From Apus apus (Eukaryota; Chordata; Aves; Apodiformes; Apodidae): 64,000 bases of DNA. Positions 12,450-26,109 of this stretch are shown here, piece by piece. The position numbers and the translations under genes are program-made. Under the pieces are notes generated by a model. That model ran no database searches and was not told the DNA's origin. It worked only from the letters and a program-made list of their open reading frames with translations. The stretch is from contig NC_067285.1 in the NCBI RefSeq assembly GCF_020740795.1, positions 15,182,001 through 15,246,000 of the forward strand. The letters are read 5' to 3'. The stretch's first letter is position 1. The number at the start of each line of letters is the position of its first letter.

Positions 12450-15400
12450 AATGCTTAATTGTCACAGTTTGACTCAGGATTGATTTACATATCTAAAACA
12501 CTTCCTTTAAGAAAAGCAAACCTCTTGGATGACTCCTGAAGAAACAAACAAGCAAGCAACAAGCTTTACAGTATTTGTCTGTGTGCACTGAACATTATTT
12601 TTCAAGAACAAAATTCCCTGAAATAGGAAAAAATATTTTTTGTATTTAGGTAAAGAGGTGAGATGACCTTCATCTTCATCTTGCTGCAAACAAGTATTGC
12701 ACCTTAACCTTATGAAATGCATTATCTATAAAAATTACTTAAGTTCCTTTCCTTCATCTTAGTTCCTTTGTTTAAATATTTGTAACTCTGTTTTCAGAGG
12801 ATGCCACTAGGCTGTCTCTAGACTGATATGCCGATCCTGTAATCCAAAATCTGGGTATCATCTCTAAAACTGCCTTTCTTCTCCACCTTTTTCTAATAAT
12901 CAGTAAACTACTAATTAATCTCTCCTGTATTGTTCAGCCCCAGTATCAGTCCCTTTCATTTCTTTGCTGCTTTTTGCATCACACCATATCTGTATTGCTG
13001 GTTCCTCTTTCATGTTAATATAATTTCCTCAGAGATCCTGATGCTATTTTATTTTGAAGTGCAAACCACCAAGCTGTTATTCAACCACTGCTCTGTCATC
13101 ATCTCTGCTGGCTGCTTTCAAGTTAAAGTTTCATAGCCTTTGCCCATCTCTATATATTATTTTTGTGATACAGGAGTCATAGTGCTCGGATGACACATCT
13201 GCAAATCGGTTTGTTAAGTAGTTATTTACTGGTTTTGTGTGATTGTCACAAAACTGGTAACAGAGAGGTAATGATGTGCATTGAAACTGCCAAAAAAAGA
13301 GTTCTTGTTTGTTTCCATAGAGGTAGATCAGTTTTCTAGTTAATTTGTTAGGTTTGTTCCTCTAAACAGTCATGACTGTTGAAGACAAATTGTATTTTTA
13401 GAAAATAAAACAAGTCAACATCCTTATTGTTAAAAATCCACAAAACTTCAGCAAAACATGCAAACAATTTCCCACACTCAGCCTCAGAATTAAAAAAGCA
13501 ATGTGAATGGTGGGCACTGAAATGTCCCATTGAAAGGAGCAGTACCAAAAGCCCATTCTCCAACACCTTAAAAATGCCCATCGAGTTTACATAATCATTA
13601 GAAAATTAGCTATTAGGTAATAACAGAATTGCAATACCTTATTCTTTAGGTTTAACATATGTCAATGACTGATATTATGAGAGAATATAATTAAAAGTCT
13701 ATCACTGCCTTAATTTAATTTTACAGAGATACATTAATACACGAAGGCAAAACCAAATAATCTTAATGAGCTCTACAACTTGGCACAAAAATAAAGTATA
13801 TCCTGAAAATTTCGCATTACTCATTATTACTGTTCTTTATCCACGTAACCAGTTCAGAAAAGACCAGTTGCTCCTGATCAGGTTATTTCATGCACCTGGT
13901 ATTCTACCTTTGCCAGCTGTAAAAATTCAAAACCAAATTCCAAATTTCCAAAATATTAAAAAAAATTCCAAGGGCTCTTCAGTTTGGTTGGGAATTTTAA
14001 TAACACCACCACAGTCTCAAACAGAGGCAACACCCTGCCCTTTAAGTCTTCTTTTCAGATCATTACTCGTCATATTTATACAGCACATTGGTACTCCCCT
14101 ACTGGCAACAGAGCTCTTGTTTTTCAGTCTAAACAACTGGGAATAGATCTAGGCAAAACTATTGTTATTGTTTTTTAGCAAATACATCAATTTTGGTAGT
14201 ATTTCTTATTCCTTTGATCTTTTATTCTTAGAGTCTGCATCTTTTAGTACCTTCCTATTGTTTAATCCAACAGGAGTGACAGATAATTCCTAGTAATGGC
14301 TTACCAAAGCAAAATTTCTCAACTTTCTGATGTTCCCAAAAAACAAGGAGCCCTCCCTGTCTAGACAGGACAGAGCTCTCAGGAGCAGCTGACAGCCACC
14401 TTTCTCTCCTAAATCTCACTTTTCATGTTACAGGGCCTCCAGTACTAAGAAAAAAAAGGAACACTGTAAAGTGGCATAGATAAGGCTTATAAAAATGGAT
14501 TTCATTAAAAGGAAGAAAAAAAAAAAAACCACAGAAAAATATCCTCAAATCTCTAAGAGGATATAACAAAAAAAGAAAAAACACAAAAGAAAGCAGATAA
14601 AAATCAGCAATAAGTAAACCATGATTTGATAAGGGAAAATAGTGAGTACCTATTGCTCTAACAAGCAGATCTTCAAAATACCTCCCAAATTTAGTAAATT
14701 ACAGAAAGAAGAAAAATAAATTAGCAACATGTATATAGACCCTGAATAATTGCTATCTTAAGACTGAAGAAAGCAGACAGTTTTATTACTAGCTCATCTG
14801 TATGGTTTTATGATCAAAATTAATTATTGTCCTGTTAAATCTTGATTTATCATGCAACACAGTGGTAGCTAAGACAAAAATAAGCATACAAATCACCTCA
14901 GAGCAGTTACTTTTAAAAAAGAGCTGTACAAATTTAGATCAGATTAGGTCACTAAATTTTAGTAATTCTTCAAAATTATAAAAGTTGACAAAACGTGGAA
15001 AATATGCATCAAATGAAAAAGAATAACTTTAAAATAACTTCTTTTTCAATGTCTGAATTCAGCCTGACTACCCACTACCCACTCACCCTCTGTTAGTTGT
15101 TCTTTAATAAGTGAGCATTCCCAGAGGAAAACCAGTGGCAGCACATAGACACTTTGTCCATCAGATGTCACTCAGTCAACAGCAGAAGACAAGCTGGCTG
15201 CATCCACCCAGAGGGACTGTTTGAAGACAATAGTGAAAAGGGAGGTATCTTTAAAATCCCAAGCATCTCTAATTTGCATGTGTTTGTGAAGCATAGCCAG
15301 AAATATATCCATGATAATTCAGCCCACCTGCTTTGCTATGTTCTAGAAGCATAACATGTTCCAACAGCACTACAGAAAGTAGGCTTTGCTTTGGGAAATA

Positions 15401-18400
15401 ATTAAGCACCACTTTTGTTGGATTATTTACTACCTTGACTGAAAGGGAAGCCACTAAATCTTTGCAGCTGTAAAAACCTACTGCACTCTACACTGCATCT
15501 CATTTCAGTATGTGCCTGTGCTGACTTTGTGTATGTCCATCAGCACCACGGAGAACTATTTATAAAGATGTGAGTTCTCAGATATTTTCAGACTTGCTTT
15601 CAGATTCTTACTACAAGATTTTTCTCCATGTGAATTTATACCTTGCATGCCTTCAGATACAAGTATTTCAGTGGTCATCTTTATTTTTTCTCTGAGAGGT
15701 TTCAGGCTCTTTTTTTTTAAGTTTTGCACTTCAATAGACTGACAAAACTGGGGAGAAAGGACAGACGCTAAAAATCATCCTGAATTTTAGAAAGTGCTAT
15801 ATCTTAATTTACTGGTGATTGACATCCATACTTCAAGAGATTCTAATATTTTTGCTTTATGTCTTCTTAATCTCATTGCAATTCTTTTTGAATTAGCAGG
15901 AAGAATTAAATAACTATGTTTAAAGAAAAACAGGGGTTTTTTTGTGCTTGCATTTAGTTATAAGTTTGGGGAAGGGGTTAAGGCTTATTATTTCCAACTG
16001 CATCAAGTGTCACATTCAATCCTAAATTGAGAAACTAACTTGTAATTTTATGAAATACAGAATTTGTGCATATATTAACAAAGGACAATCAGTTTGGAGT
16101 CTATAGATTCATGTATATCAAGTGCATCATAAACATGTCTTTCCAATGCTTGTTTCTCTGAGTAGACTTTCCTTTTCCACCACCAGCTCCAAGTGATTAA
16201 CTTCAACACTGCATTCCTTATCCAGTCTGTATCTGTAATGAAGGTACAGATCTGCCCCCTTACTAAATACGCCTATATAATTTCAAATAACATTTACCTT
16301 TTTCTTCTTGATCTGTTCTATATAGTGAAACATATGCTTTAATCATCCAGCATGGAGGAATTAGCAACCATCCACTTTTTCCATGAACACATCTCCAACT
16401 CAGCATCCAGTTTTAACTGCTATTTGTACTGTCAGTGTTTTTCCATATAATCTCAACAGTGTTTTCACCTGCTTAAATGTGTAAGTATATTCTTATCCAA
16501 CAGTCTTGGTTCTAAGAATAGCTTTTCTGCATCTCAAATGGCTGAGCCTTTTCAAATGGAAAGTATTTTTTTCTGAAGTTAACTCAGTATCTCTCATTCT
16601 GTCATAAATCATTAATTCTTCAGACCTTCAACCTGTCTGACTATGAGTGCACCAATAGCTAATTGATTTAATAGAATTTGTTATTTAATAAACTATTTTC
16701 TACAATAGTTCAGTTTTTCAGTTATTTCAGTGTTTTTCAGTATTATATCAGTATATATGAAATAATTATTTCAGTATTTCTCCTGGGCATCCTTTGGAAA
16801 AAGAAAGTTACAAGGGAGGTGAAAAATCTATGGATAGGTACAGAGAGGGAAAGATTTAGGTCTGAAAAATATTCCCAACTGAAAAGATTTATGAAGAACT
16901 ACACAAATATACTTGACTGTCTAAGGAATTCCTGCATGAGAGTTTCTTTTCCAAGGAAGCTATCACATTTCCAATGCTCTTGCACAATCCACTTTCTGGC
17001 ACTCACAAATTCAGTACCTCAACTAGCATGACTATAAATCGGCAGGCTCTGAAATCAGTTCTCTTATGCAAACAATACCCTATTGGTGCAGTGCTGGTGT
17101 TGCCCAAGCATGCTCCCCACCAACACTGCACCCAGCAGGGCCCCACCAGGGATGGATAACTAAAGACAGACAAACAGAGTTATTTGTGAGCAGGTAGTAA
17201 TTTAAAAATTCTGCAGATTTTGGCATCTGCTACAATCTTACTGTCATACTTTCAAGATCACAGTTCTGTTATCTGGATCAGAGGCTTTCGTCAGGCCTTC
17301 CTGTGGCCTAGCCCTTATGAAATGAAATACTTAAACATTAAAATAAACCATGCAAAAAATTTTGGTTTTAGCCTTCTGTGAAACCATCTGAACAGTTTTT
17401 TTCCTTCCATTTAATGATTTTAAGTCTGTTACTTAGAAGACTTACAAGTAAGAAAATAGTCTAAAAACTGAATTCAAGGAATAATTCTAATTTTGAACAT
17501 CAAATTTCCAACTTCTTAATTCAGATTACAGACTTCATATTTAAGGTTTACATGGATCGATAGCTGGTCTTTAAAGACCTGTGTGTCAATAAGAAAAATT
17601 GTTGGACCAATGTTAAAAGCTGCAAAAGGAAACAACTGTCTGTAGAAGTGACTAATTTAACTTCTACTATTCCCTCTCACATGCAGCAGACTTCCTCTGA
17701 ATTCAGCTGAGTCTACTGGAGCAACATTACATCACAAAAAATCTAACATGCTAAAAATATATCCTGTAGGTATAATCTTAATTATGCCTAGGTTAGAAAG
17801 ATTTAGTAACCTTGGAGATGGAAAACCGTGTAGAACTGATTATTTTTAGCATCAAAGAAACTTCTCCAGGCAACAATACCACACAGTGTAAAAATATAAC
17901 AGGTCAGTACACTTTGGAGATTTCAGATGTTTCATCCTCTTATGGACTAAACTACAGAACTATGAAACTATGTTGCCCTGCAATATATATATTTTTTTCT
18001 CCTGATTTATACTCCATATGACCAAAGAAATTACACAGAACTGCAAAAATGTACAGGAATGTCAAGCATACCACCTTTACTGATAATCTTTACAAACTGA
18101 GCTTGGCTTAACAAAAATTGAGTTTTCCACTTGCTTTCAAGACAGCCATCCACTGTTTAAATTTAATTTCAGTATTGAGAGCTGAAGTTCCAAGTGACAG
18201 CCTGAACTTGAAGACAACAGTAATTTCTCTGGGGTCCCATGTTTGTACACTCCTCTTAGCTTAAAGTCCTCAGGCAGCAGTCACAGGAAGAAGTAGCCTC
18301 AGCAAGAGAGCTATGGCATCAAAAGTCCTCATTATCTGGTCTTGTTAAATGTTATTTGTGTACCGAGAGTCCCCCCCATGCTCCTGTCTTGGTTTCTTCT

Positions 18401-21400
18401 CATGTGTAATCATGTGACCATAGAAGGAAATAATTGAAAGTACTGTAAAAGTAGTTATCTGTTAGTAACAGCTTTCATATATTAATAGCAGCTGCACAAA
18501 GAAGAAATTCTTCTAGTATTGGTGGAGATGTCCCTGACTTGATGCCCTACCAGGCAAATGCACTGCATAGTGATACTTGCCAAATTTTTCTTATCTATGA
18601 AAAGAAATCCATGCACACAAAAGTTTCCTAGCTCAGAGCAAATGAAATTGAGTCTGAGTACTTAGTGACAAAGCCTATTAAAAACAAATACATGGAACAT
18701 TCATTAATAAGATTCACTAGAAGTACATATGCAGGTGCCAGTCATTAATATACATTTCCCAAAATGCTTGGCTTTCTTATCTGCTTGTTTCCCATGTGAC
18801 ATTAACTTCTATGGGCTGAACAGGTGGTGAGATTTCCCAATGGCAAAGGGCAGGTCACACTCTTCCCCCACCAAAACAACATAATCAGGCTGAGAAAAAT
18901 GGAATAACTGTGGAAAAGCAAGAGGTTGGCTCCTCCCTGGAGTTGTGCTACTCTACACTGCTGCAGTAATTGGCACATGCCTCACCAGTGTAAGAAAACA
19001 GACATTAATACAGCCTGGTTTAAATGCAGGCAAAATTACATACTTAGCAGGAACAAAAGGGTTCTTTGTGGCAGGGGAAAAATGTTTTTTCCTCTGGGAG
19101 CTGGCAGATTAGCCCCAGTCTATTCTGCTTCTATGTTGCTCCAAGTGCTTTTCATGATTATTTTTTATATGCTGTTTCAAAGAACAGTCTGGAATTCAGG
19201 GAGGAGCATTACCTACCACTGTGACACAGGCCTGCCTACTGGTATGAAACAGGAAAATGGATTTTCCCAAAGGAACCTCTCTCAAACTTAGAGAGCTTCT
19301 GGAATAACTGACAGGGAGCTACATTAGCATGTACAAACACGGCCAGCCTCAAGCTGTTAGTCTTTTCCTACACAGCTCCCATTGCCACCTTTCAGCTCCT
19401 GCCTCAGAATTAATTTTTGTTTCATTTTTTAATGTTTCACTTTCCTTTTTTCCCTTCCCCCATTTATTGGTTGCCCTTTCCCTTCTAACTGCTCCCTTCT
19501 CTCACTTCCCAGTAGTCCTTTTCTCTTAAGTATAATTTCTCTTTTCATATTTTACATCAGGCTTTAGAAAATACTTTTTACAATTGGTGTGCTTTTATGT
19601 CCAAGAAATTCTGAATGAAATGGTGCTAAACTAAGTTTAAAGCATGGGGACTTGTTTTACTTTAGAAAAAACAGCAATAACATTGCTTTAAATTGTTTCC
19701 AGATGTAGTCTATAAGACTAAGTTAAATATGACATCATTTACAGTATACCAGAGTATTGTGTAATTTATGTAGTAGTCCATCATCACTGCTCTAAATGAC
19801 TGCTGGTAACTGAGACCTTGCAAACGTTATGCACATATTAAGTCTACTTATCTTTTGAAACATAATAATGATAGCAGCAATGGACATTTGTGACAAGCTG
19901 AAGATCTACTCCAATAATGCATTCATTTTTGAAAAGTGTTGTTTGGCTGTGTATCTTATAAAGCAAGATTTATAATTTAAAAAATAATTTAAAAGCTACT
20001 TGGATTAAATGATTTATTGATCAGCTGCAGAAAGCTAGCATTTACTGGATGTATTTATTTAGAGTATATGCTAGTGTTCTAATACCTGCAGTCATTTGAA
20101 CTACAGAATATTGTTCTTGTCCTGTCTAGTAATTAATTCTTATTTAAAGGAGACCATTGCAGCTGATGATTTTTTTTTTTCTTCCATTTTTTCCTCATCC
20201 TTTTTTCATCCCAAAGCGTGAATCTGAAAGTTCTGTAGATTCACCCTACTTCCAGCAGACTCTGTGGGGCACAGGAATTGCAAAATACAGGAATAAGGTA
20301 CTTGAAGTTATTTATCTGTACAAGTCTCCCAGTAAATGAGAATTTTATTAAATTCTTCCAGGTAATTTTCATCACCTCTTTCTAGTGGAAGTTGGATGTT
20401 TATGATCCATCCCTTAAGTTTGATTTAATAAAGACAACTTGACCCTACCATAAATTTACAGGAGGGAAGGACAGATCCCCTTGTTGGTAATAAGTATCAC
20501 CTCTTCAGACTCACCCAGTTCTGCTCACAACCCCTTTTTTACCTTCTTGCTCTCATTTCAGCATCCCTTTCCAGGTAGTCTTCTGTACTTCTAGCATCCT
20601 TGTGAATCCATCAGCCAAGCAGCTCTCAAATAAAAATCTTCCTTAAGTCCTTCCCTCAATTACCCTTTTAAATTAGGAAATCTATAAATGTACTTTACCC
20701 TCTAAAGAACTGTATACATGACTATAAAAAAGAAAGAAGCAAGGATTAGACAAGCAACAAAAGAAATCTTGCAACACAAAATCCTATTGCTGACCAGCCA
20801 AACGCCGTCCTGTGAGCGCTTCTCACTGTGTCCTGATCTCACTCCCTCTACTGCAATTAAAAAAAAAATCTGAGTTCAAGAGCAATTTGGGACTTGGGCC
20901 AAAATCCAGCGCAAGAGTAAAATAATACTGGTCATTCAGGCTGGAGCTGGAAACTGGAAACAAATTGCAGCCAAGTCACCTCCCTGAGTGCCACCACGTA
21001 GGACACAGACTGCAGTAACTGTGGTGCTGCGGGGCCACTGGGGACTCAGCAGCTGAACCCAAATTACTGCTGAAACAAACATTTAAAAGCTGTGAGATCC
21101 ATTAAGAGGTAGTTTGTGAAAAATAAACAAATATTCTTCTATAGTCTTCAAAATTCTTAACAAAAGCAGAAAAATGACAGAATTATGTTGCTCTTTGATT
21201 GCCTGTTTCTTTAGTCTCCTAACTCAGTGTGTCTATAGCCCTTCTTATTTCCTCCGTAGAAAAGATAAATACAACAAAAAGCCCAGATGGTGCAGTGTAA
21301 TATTGTGATTTCTTGCGACATGGCCACATGCCTCTAACAGGCCTGTGTTTTTTTACAGACTGAGGCTGGATGGTATTTGAGAAGCATCTCCAAAGCAATG

Positions 21401-24400
21401 CACTTCCCAGGACTGCCTGAATCTCCCACCGTTGTTGACAGCTGTTTAAAGCCTCACCATCACTAAAATATTCTTTGTTTTTATCAGAGCAGCATTGTTG
21501 CTGTTTCTTGGAAACAAACAAGCATCCCTTCAGAATATAAATCACTTCTCAGAGAAACTCAGAGACAAGGGCTTGTCCAAGGCTGTGCAAGTATCTGCAC
21601 TAAAGAGCTGCAAGCACAACTCTGCAGTGTGCCCATATGGGCTGTGGTGATAAGGGCAAGCATTGCACAGCTCATCCCCTGCAAGCACCCTATCCCTAAC
21701 AGATACCTCTAGCCAGACCTCATCTTTGGTCACTGAGCACCCAGAGGTAAACAGAGAGCTGCAGTTCATTTTCTGCAATGTGAGTGTAGTCTCAGACTTG
21801 GCACAGCATAAAGCATCCTGGGAGCAGTTTGGTCCATGTCCTTGGGCAGCTCCACGCTCCAAGCCTCCCAGGCTTCAGGCTGCCCTGTTGTATTTTGCCC
21901 ATTCAATCTTTTTACACTAATTTCTCAATTGCTAACACTAGTCACTGACTCAAGTTCTCTTAAAAATAAAGACGTACAAACACACTGTTTCATTTGATGT
22001 GAACTCTCAAGAATATATTAGAAAAGAATCCAGTTTTATTACATCACAATGATGCTACCATGGAAAGAAATTACACTCTAATAAAATGAGTTTTGTGGTG
22101 AAGTTTCTGTAATGAGTAGTATCATTTCAAGTGATATCCACTAAAATCTAAATTATGGAAATAGTTTTCCCCACAGCTTAGGCAATCTTTTCATTAAAAC
22201 AAGGAGAAAAAAACTGAAAAAACGGTAATTAATGTAAGTTAAATAAAGTTTTAACATGTTAACTGCTTGTACTGCATAACTAAGCCAGAGTTTCCTATAG
22301 CGCCTACAAAGACACAAATACCACTCTGAACTACCTGAACAACCACCAGCATTCACACAAGCAGAATTATTCACATAATACAGAAAGGTGATGAGATAAA
22401 GAACATGTAAACACATCTACAAGGAAATACTTATAGAAAGTTCCTGACTGAAATAAGCCATTGCACCTACAAGTAACATTGACTATAGACTGAACTCATC
22501 AGCAGTCAGCACTGTAGAGAAAGATTCAAATTTTGCATCAATCCACATACTTTTAACATCAGTCCACAGCTATTAAACAACTTTCTGTCTGTAGCTCATC
22601 ACCTGTTCTGCTCCTGCAGGTACAGCAACCATTTTAAAGGTGTGGCAGTGTTTTATATCAACTGTATCAATTGCACGAGCTGGTTGCATGTGCCAGCACA
22701 CTGACCTTGGGCTCTTTACGCCTACCAAGGCAGCACAACCCTTATATCCACCAGTTCTTTAGGAAGGGTATTTTCCGTAAAAGCTGAAACAGTTGGGAGT
22801 TTTCTTGGGGTTGAAATTGCCATCCCTGGCAATAATCCCCACACACTGTGCCTTGGCCAGTCTCTCTCATAACTTAGTTTTCAAAACTGTTGTTTACAGA
22901 TACTGCTGTATGTACCTGACCTGAATCAGGTCTTGCTGAATTAATGTCAAATCAGTGTGAGCCCACGTCCTAGGCTGGGAGATGGTGGGATGAGCGCTCC
23001 TTTGCGGTACAGACCGAGGAAGGCTGCTGAAGCAGAGGAGGGTTTGAAGATGGTCCCACACTGCCACCCTCAGCAGCAACAGCAAAAACATCTTTCATAC
23101 AAACACTTTCCTCTGAAAAAAGAAACAAAAGATCCTGATTTTTCTTTAAGTAGGTAATAAATCTGTCTCCCTTCCACTGTGTTTGTCACTACCTAAGTAG
23201 CATGGCACTTTTGGAAAGTAAAAGATGAAGTAGCTGCACCACTAAAATATACTCCTCTTGAGTATGGGAAGACAATAGGTACTGATGAACAACGACAATG
23301 GTAAGCATTCCATCTTAATTACTAGTTTGATATGTCTTTTTCATAGATACACAGTGACTGAAAATAAGTAAAAACTGCCTGATTTATCATCCCCCCCATT
23401 ATATAGACATACAGAAACACACCCAGGAAAACCAATGTAGTATAGTTTATATTTGGTTTTAAAATATTACGACAGATGTTTTGCTGACATAAGATACACT
23501 TCAGAAATATTTTTTTCTCTGTACTTTAAACACTATATATAAACTTACTTTTTAGATAACTCTTGAATTAGTTCAGCAGAGTACACGTTTGAACTGAAGC
23601 ATTCAACCTAGAATCAACTGTGATTTCTCATTGATTGAGGTATGCGTCAACAGCTATAAAGAAGTATAAATCCTGCATTTTCAGAAGTAGAAAGTTTTAG
23701 CTTTCACTTATTTCAAGCTTAGATAATTTTTCCTCTCTGCAGTCTATATAGTTCTCTAAGTCATTATTAAATTTCAGGGCACAAAATAGTGCCTGTGCAG
23801 AACCTGTTTCCTGTACATACTTATGTCTGCTTTGCTTTGTAAGGAAAATGAGGGACCCTTCAGTACAACACAGTCAGATAAGCAGCATTGTCAAAGAGCT
23901 GTAATCGATGAGTAAGGGTGTGATATAATACATTTTTTTTTGGTCTGAACTCACATTTTTATTTTCTTTTACTTCTGATTCACAAACGGATCAGAAAAAA
24001 ATATACAGCCCACAGGAAAATGGGCAGAACTGGTAAACTAGATTTATAGCTTGGGCCAAACCCCTCAAATGTCATGATTCTATTATAATGTAAACTTAAA
24101 AGTATTACAGTACTGTAAGTGGTGTTTCCATAACTTTTAGAATTTTACATGATGGTGGTAGATGAACTTATTTGAGTAATATTTATTGACAAAAAGCAGA
24201 CCATATTCTGTTTCACCTCCAGGAGGCAAAATTTTCAAATCCTAGGTTTGTAGCTACTGAAAAATATTTTTAGTTGTTACACATTTCAGTATGATATAGA
24301 CTAAACTATGGAAGAACACATATTATAGAACTAATTAAATAAAACTGTTAAAAAGTTACCCTAATTTAAATTTTTGCTGTAAAAAGGACTGTTCACTTAG

Positions 24401-26040
24401 TAGGCTTGAACAGAATTCTTTCTTGAATTCATTAAAAGTGACACTGAAGAGAATTAATTTCCATTTCATCAATTACTGTGTGACTTTGAATCAACATGGC
24501 ATTTAACACCACTGTAGAAGTTGACTCACATTAACTTTCACTAAGAGATTTCTGTAGGTCATGTATATCTACAGCTTTTTAAACTGCCTTTGGCATTTTC
24601 TGTTCATGGAATTATTTTTTCCTCTCGGTTAATAGATCAGACAGATAGTATGTCTTTTGAAGTAAAAGAACTTGTCATGCACTTCTGAGGAAAATGAAAG
24701 ATTAAGAGCATAATTGCACACTTCTCACATGGTCTTTGCAATTTAAAACTCTTTAGCCCTGAGAATAATGTAGATAACATTTTTTTTTCTGTGAAAATAA
24801 GGTCCATTGTTACCCAGATTAAAGTTTTACTCCTGACTTCAGCAGGAACATGAGGAAATCCTCTTTCACAACCCAAATTTCAGACACATTAAGCTACGAT
24901 AGCAATCTGTCAGCCTCTCATGAAGTTTTTAGAATATGGATATTTAGGCTTAGGACTGGAAACTAGTCCAATATTCCGTATTTATTCTATTCTCTTGCCA
25001 ACTAGCTCCATAATCTGCAATTTCAAAGGCATAGGCCTTGAGGCCTATGACCTCCACACATTACATAAGAGAGTTGGCCAGAGGAAGACCAGAACATCAG
25101 GATACCCATTTCTTTATAGGAATCTGAAACTACCTCGCTCCCTCCAGGAACACAGGGATTTAAATGTGAGCCATTGGTAAAAATGAAGAGAGTCTTACGG
25201 TGTTTTGTCTTGTGAAGACAGGTCTCATCTGAGATATTTCCACCATTGTGTTCCTCTAACTCTGCCTGAACTGGATCACTCTGCTTACTGCAAACTGCAG
25301 CAGCCATTTAATGCTGCATGGATTGCTTGTGTCCTCCAAAGGACCACTGAGGCAGCTGGTGCAAAATGCCTGTCACCACCTTGGCTGGACACTTGAAATT
25401 TTCCCCTAGCAAAGCTCCTAGGAAAAGCCAGGTAGTTAATTTTGAGTGCACAGTTATTTAAAGTTGCGGGGTTTTTTTCCTAGAAATTTTGCTCTAAATT
25501 CAGCAGCCTAGCAGAAGTATTCCCATCCAAAAACAGTGTTGCCATCACCTACTTAAAATGAGCTTGTGGAAAGTTTCATTTCACCAGTTATTAATACTCC
25601 TTATGGGTTAATATTTTACATAATGGACATTCATACACAGTACATTAATACAACAAACTTAAGTGAACATTACATTTTAATTTTATAAGTTTAAGAGATC
25701 ATAATCCAAATGACATTTAATAGGCTATTATGCCTTATTATTCTCCTTGCATAATTCTACAGTAAGTGAAAACCTGACAAATGCCTATTAGAAACACTTT
25801 CTCTGTATTCATAAATAATTTTGAAAATAAATATTTTTGTATCCTTGTTGTGTTTATACATAGCTACTAAGCCTTAATAATAAATAGCACATTAAAGTCT
25901 ACAGTTAACGACACAAGTAGGAATTAGATTATGAGGTAGTGCACAGCCAACAATGGAAACAGCATTTGTTTTAATAGTTTCTTCAGTATGCTTTTAGAAC
26001 AGTTGGAAGTAAATTAATAGTAGGTTACTAGTTTGTTTAA
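12450..26040. other. Long non-coding stretch, no gene recognised
   Basis: This AT-rich stretch holds only short, scattered open frames (up to about 126 residues) on both strands, without recognisable domains. An A-rich patch lies at about 14509-14590. No RNA gene, satellite or clear CR1 fragment was seen. It may be intergenic, or an intron of a gene whose exons lie elsewhere or were missed. Confidence 0.45.
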
Positions 26041-26042
26041 AC

Positions 26043-26108
26043 AAGGTTGGAACTAGATGATCTCTAACATCCCTTCTAACCCAAACCATTCTATGATGAT
26101 TCTATGAA
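26043..26108 (+). mobile_element. CR1 3' end fragment
   Basis: About 65 bases match the CR1 3' UTR end: GGTTGGAACTAGATGATCT, then a CCCTTCTAACCCAAACC-like segment, and a degenerate octamer tail (ATTCTATGATGATTCTATGA). Only the extreme 3' end is present, on the plus strand. It is an older, very short truncated insertion. Confidence 0.85.
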
Positions 26109-26109
26109 A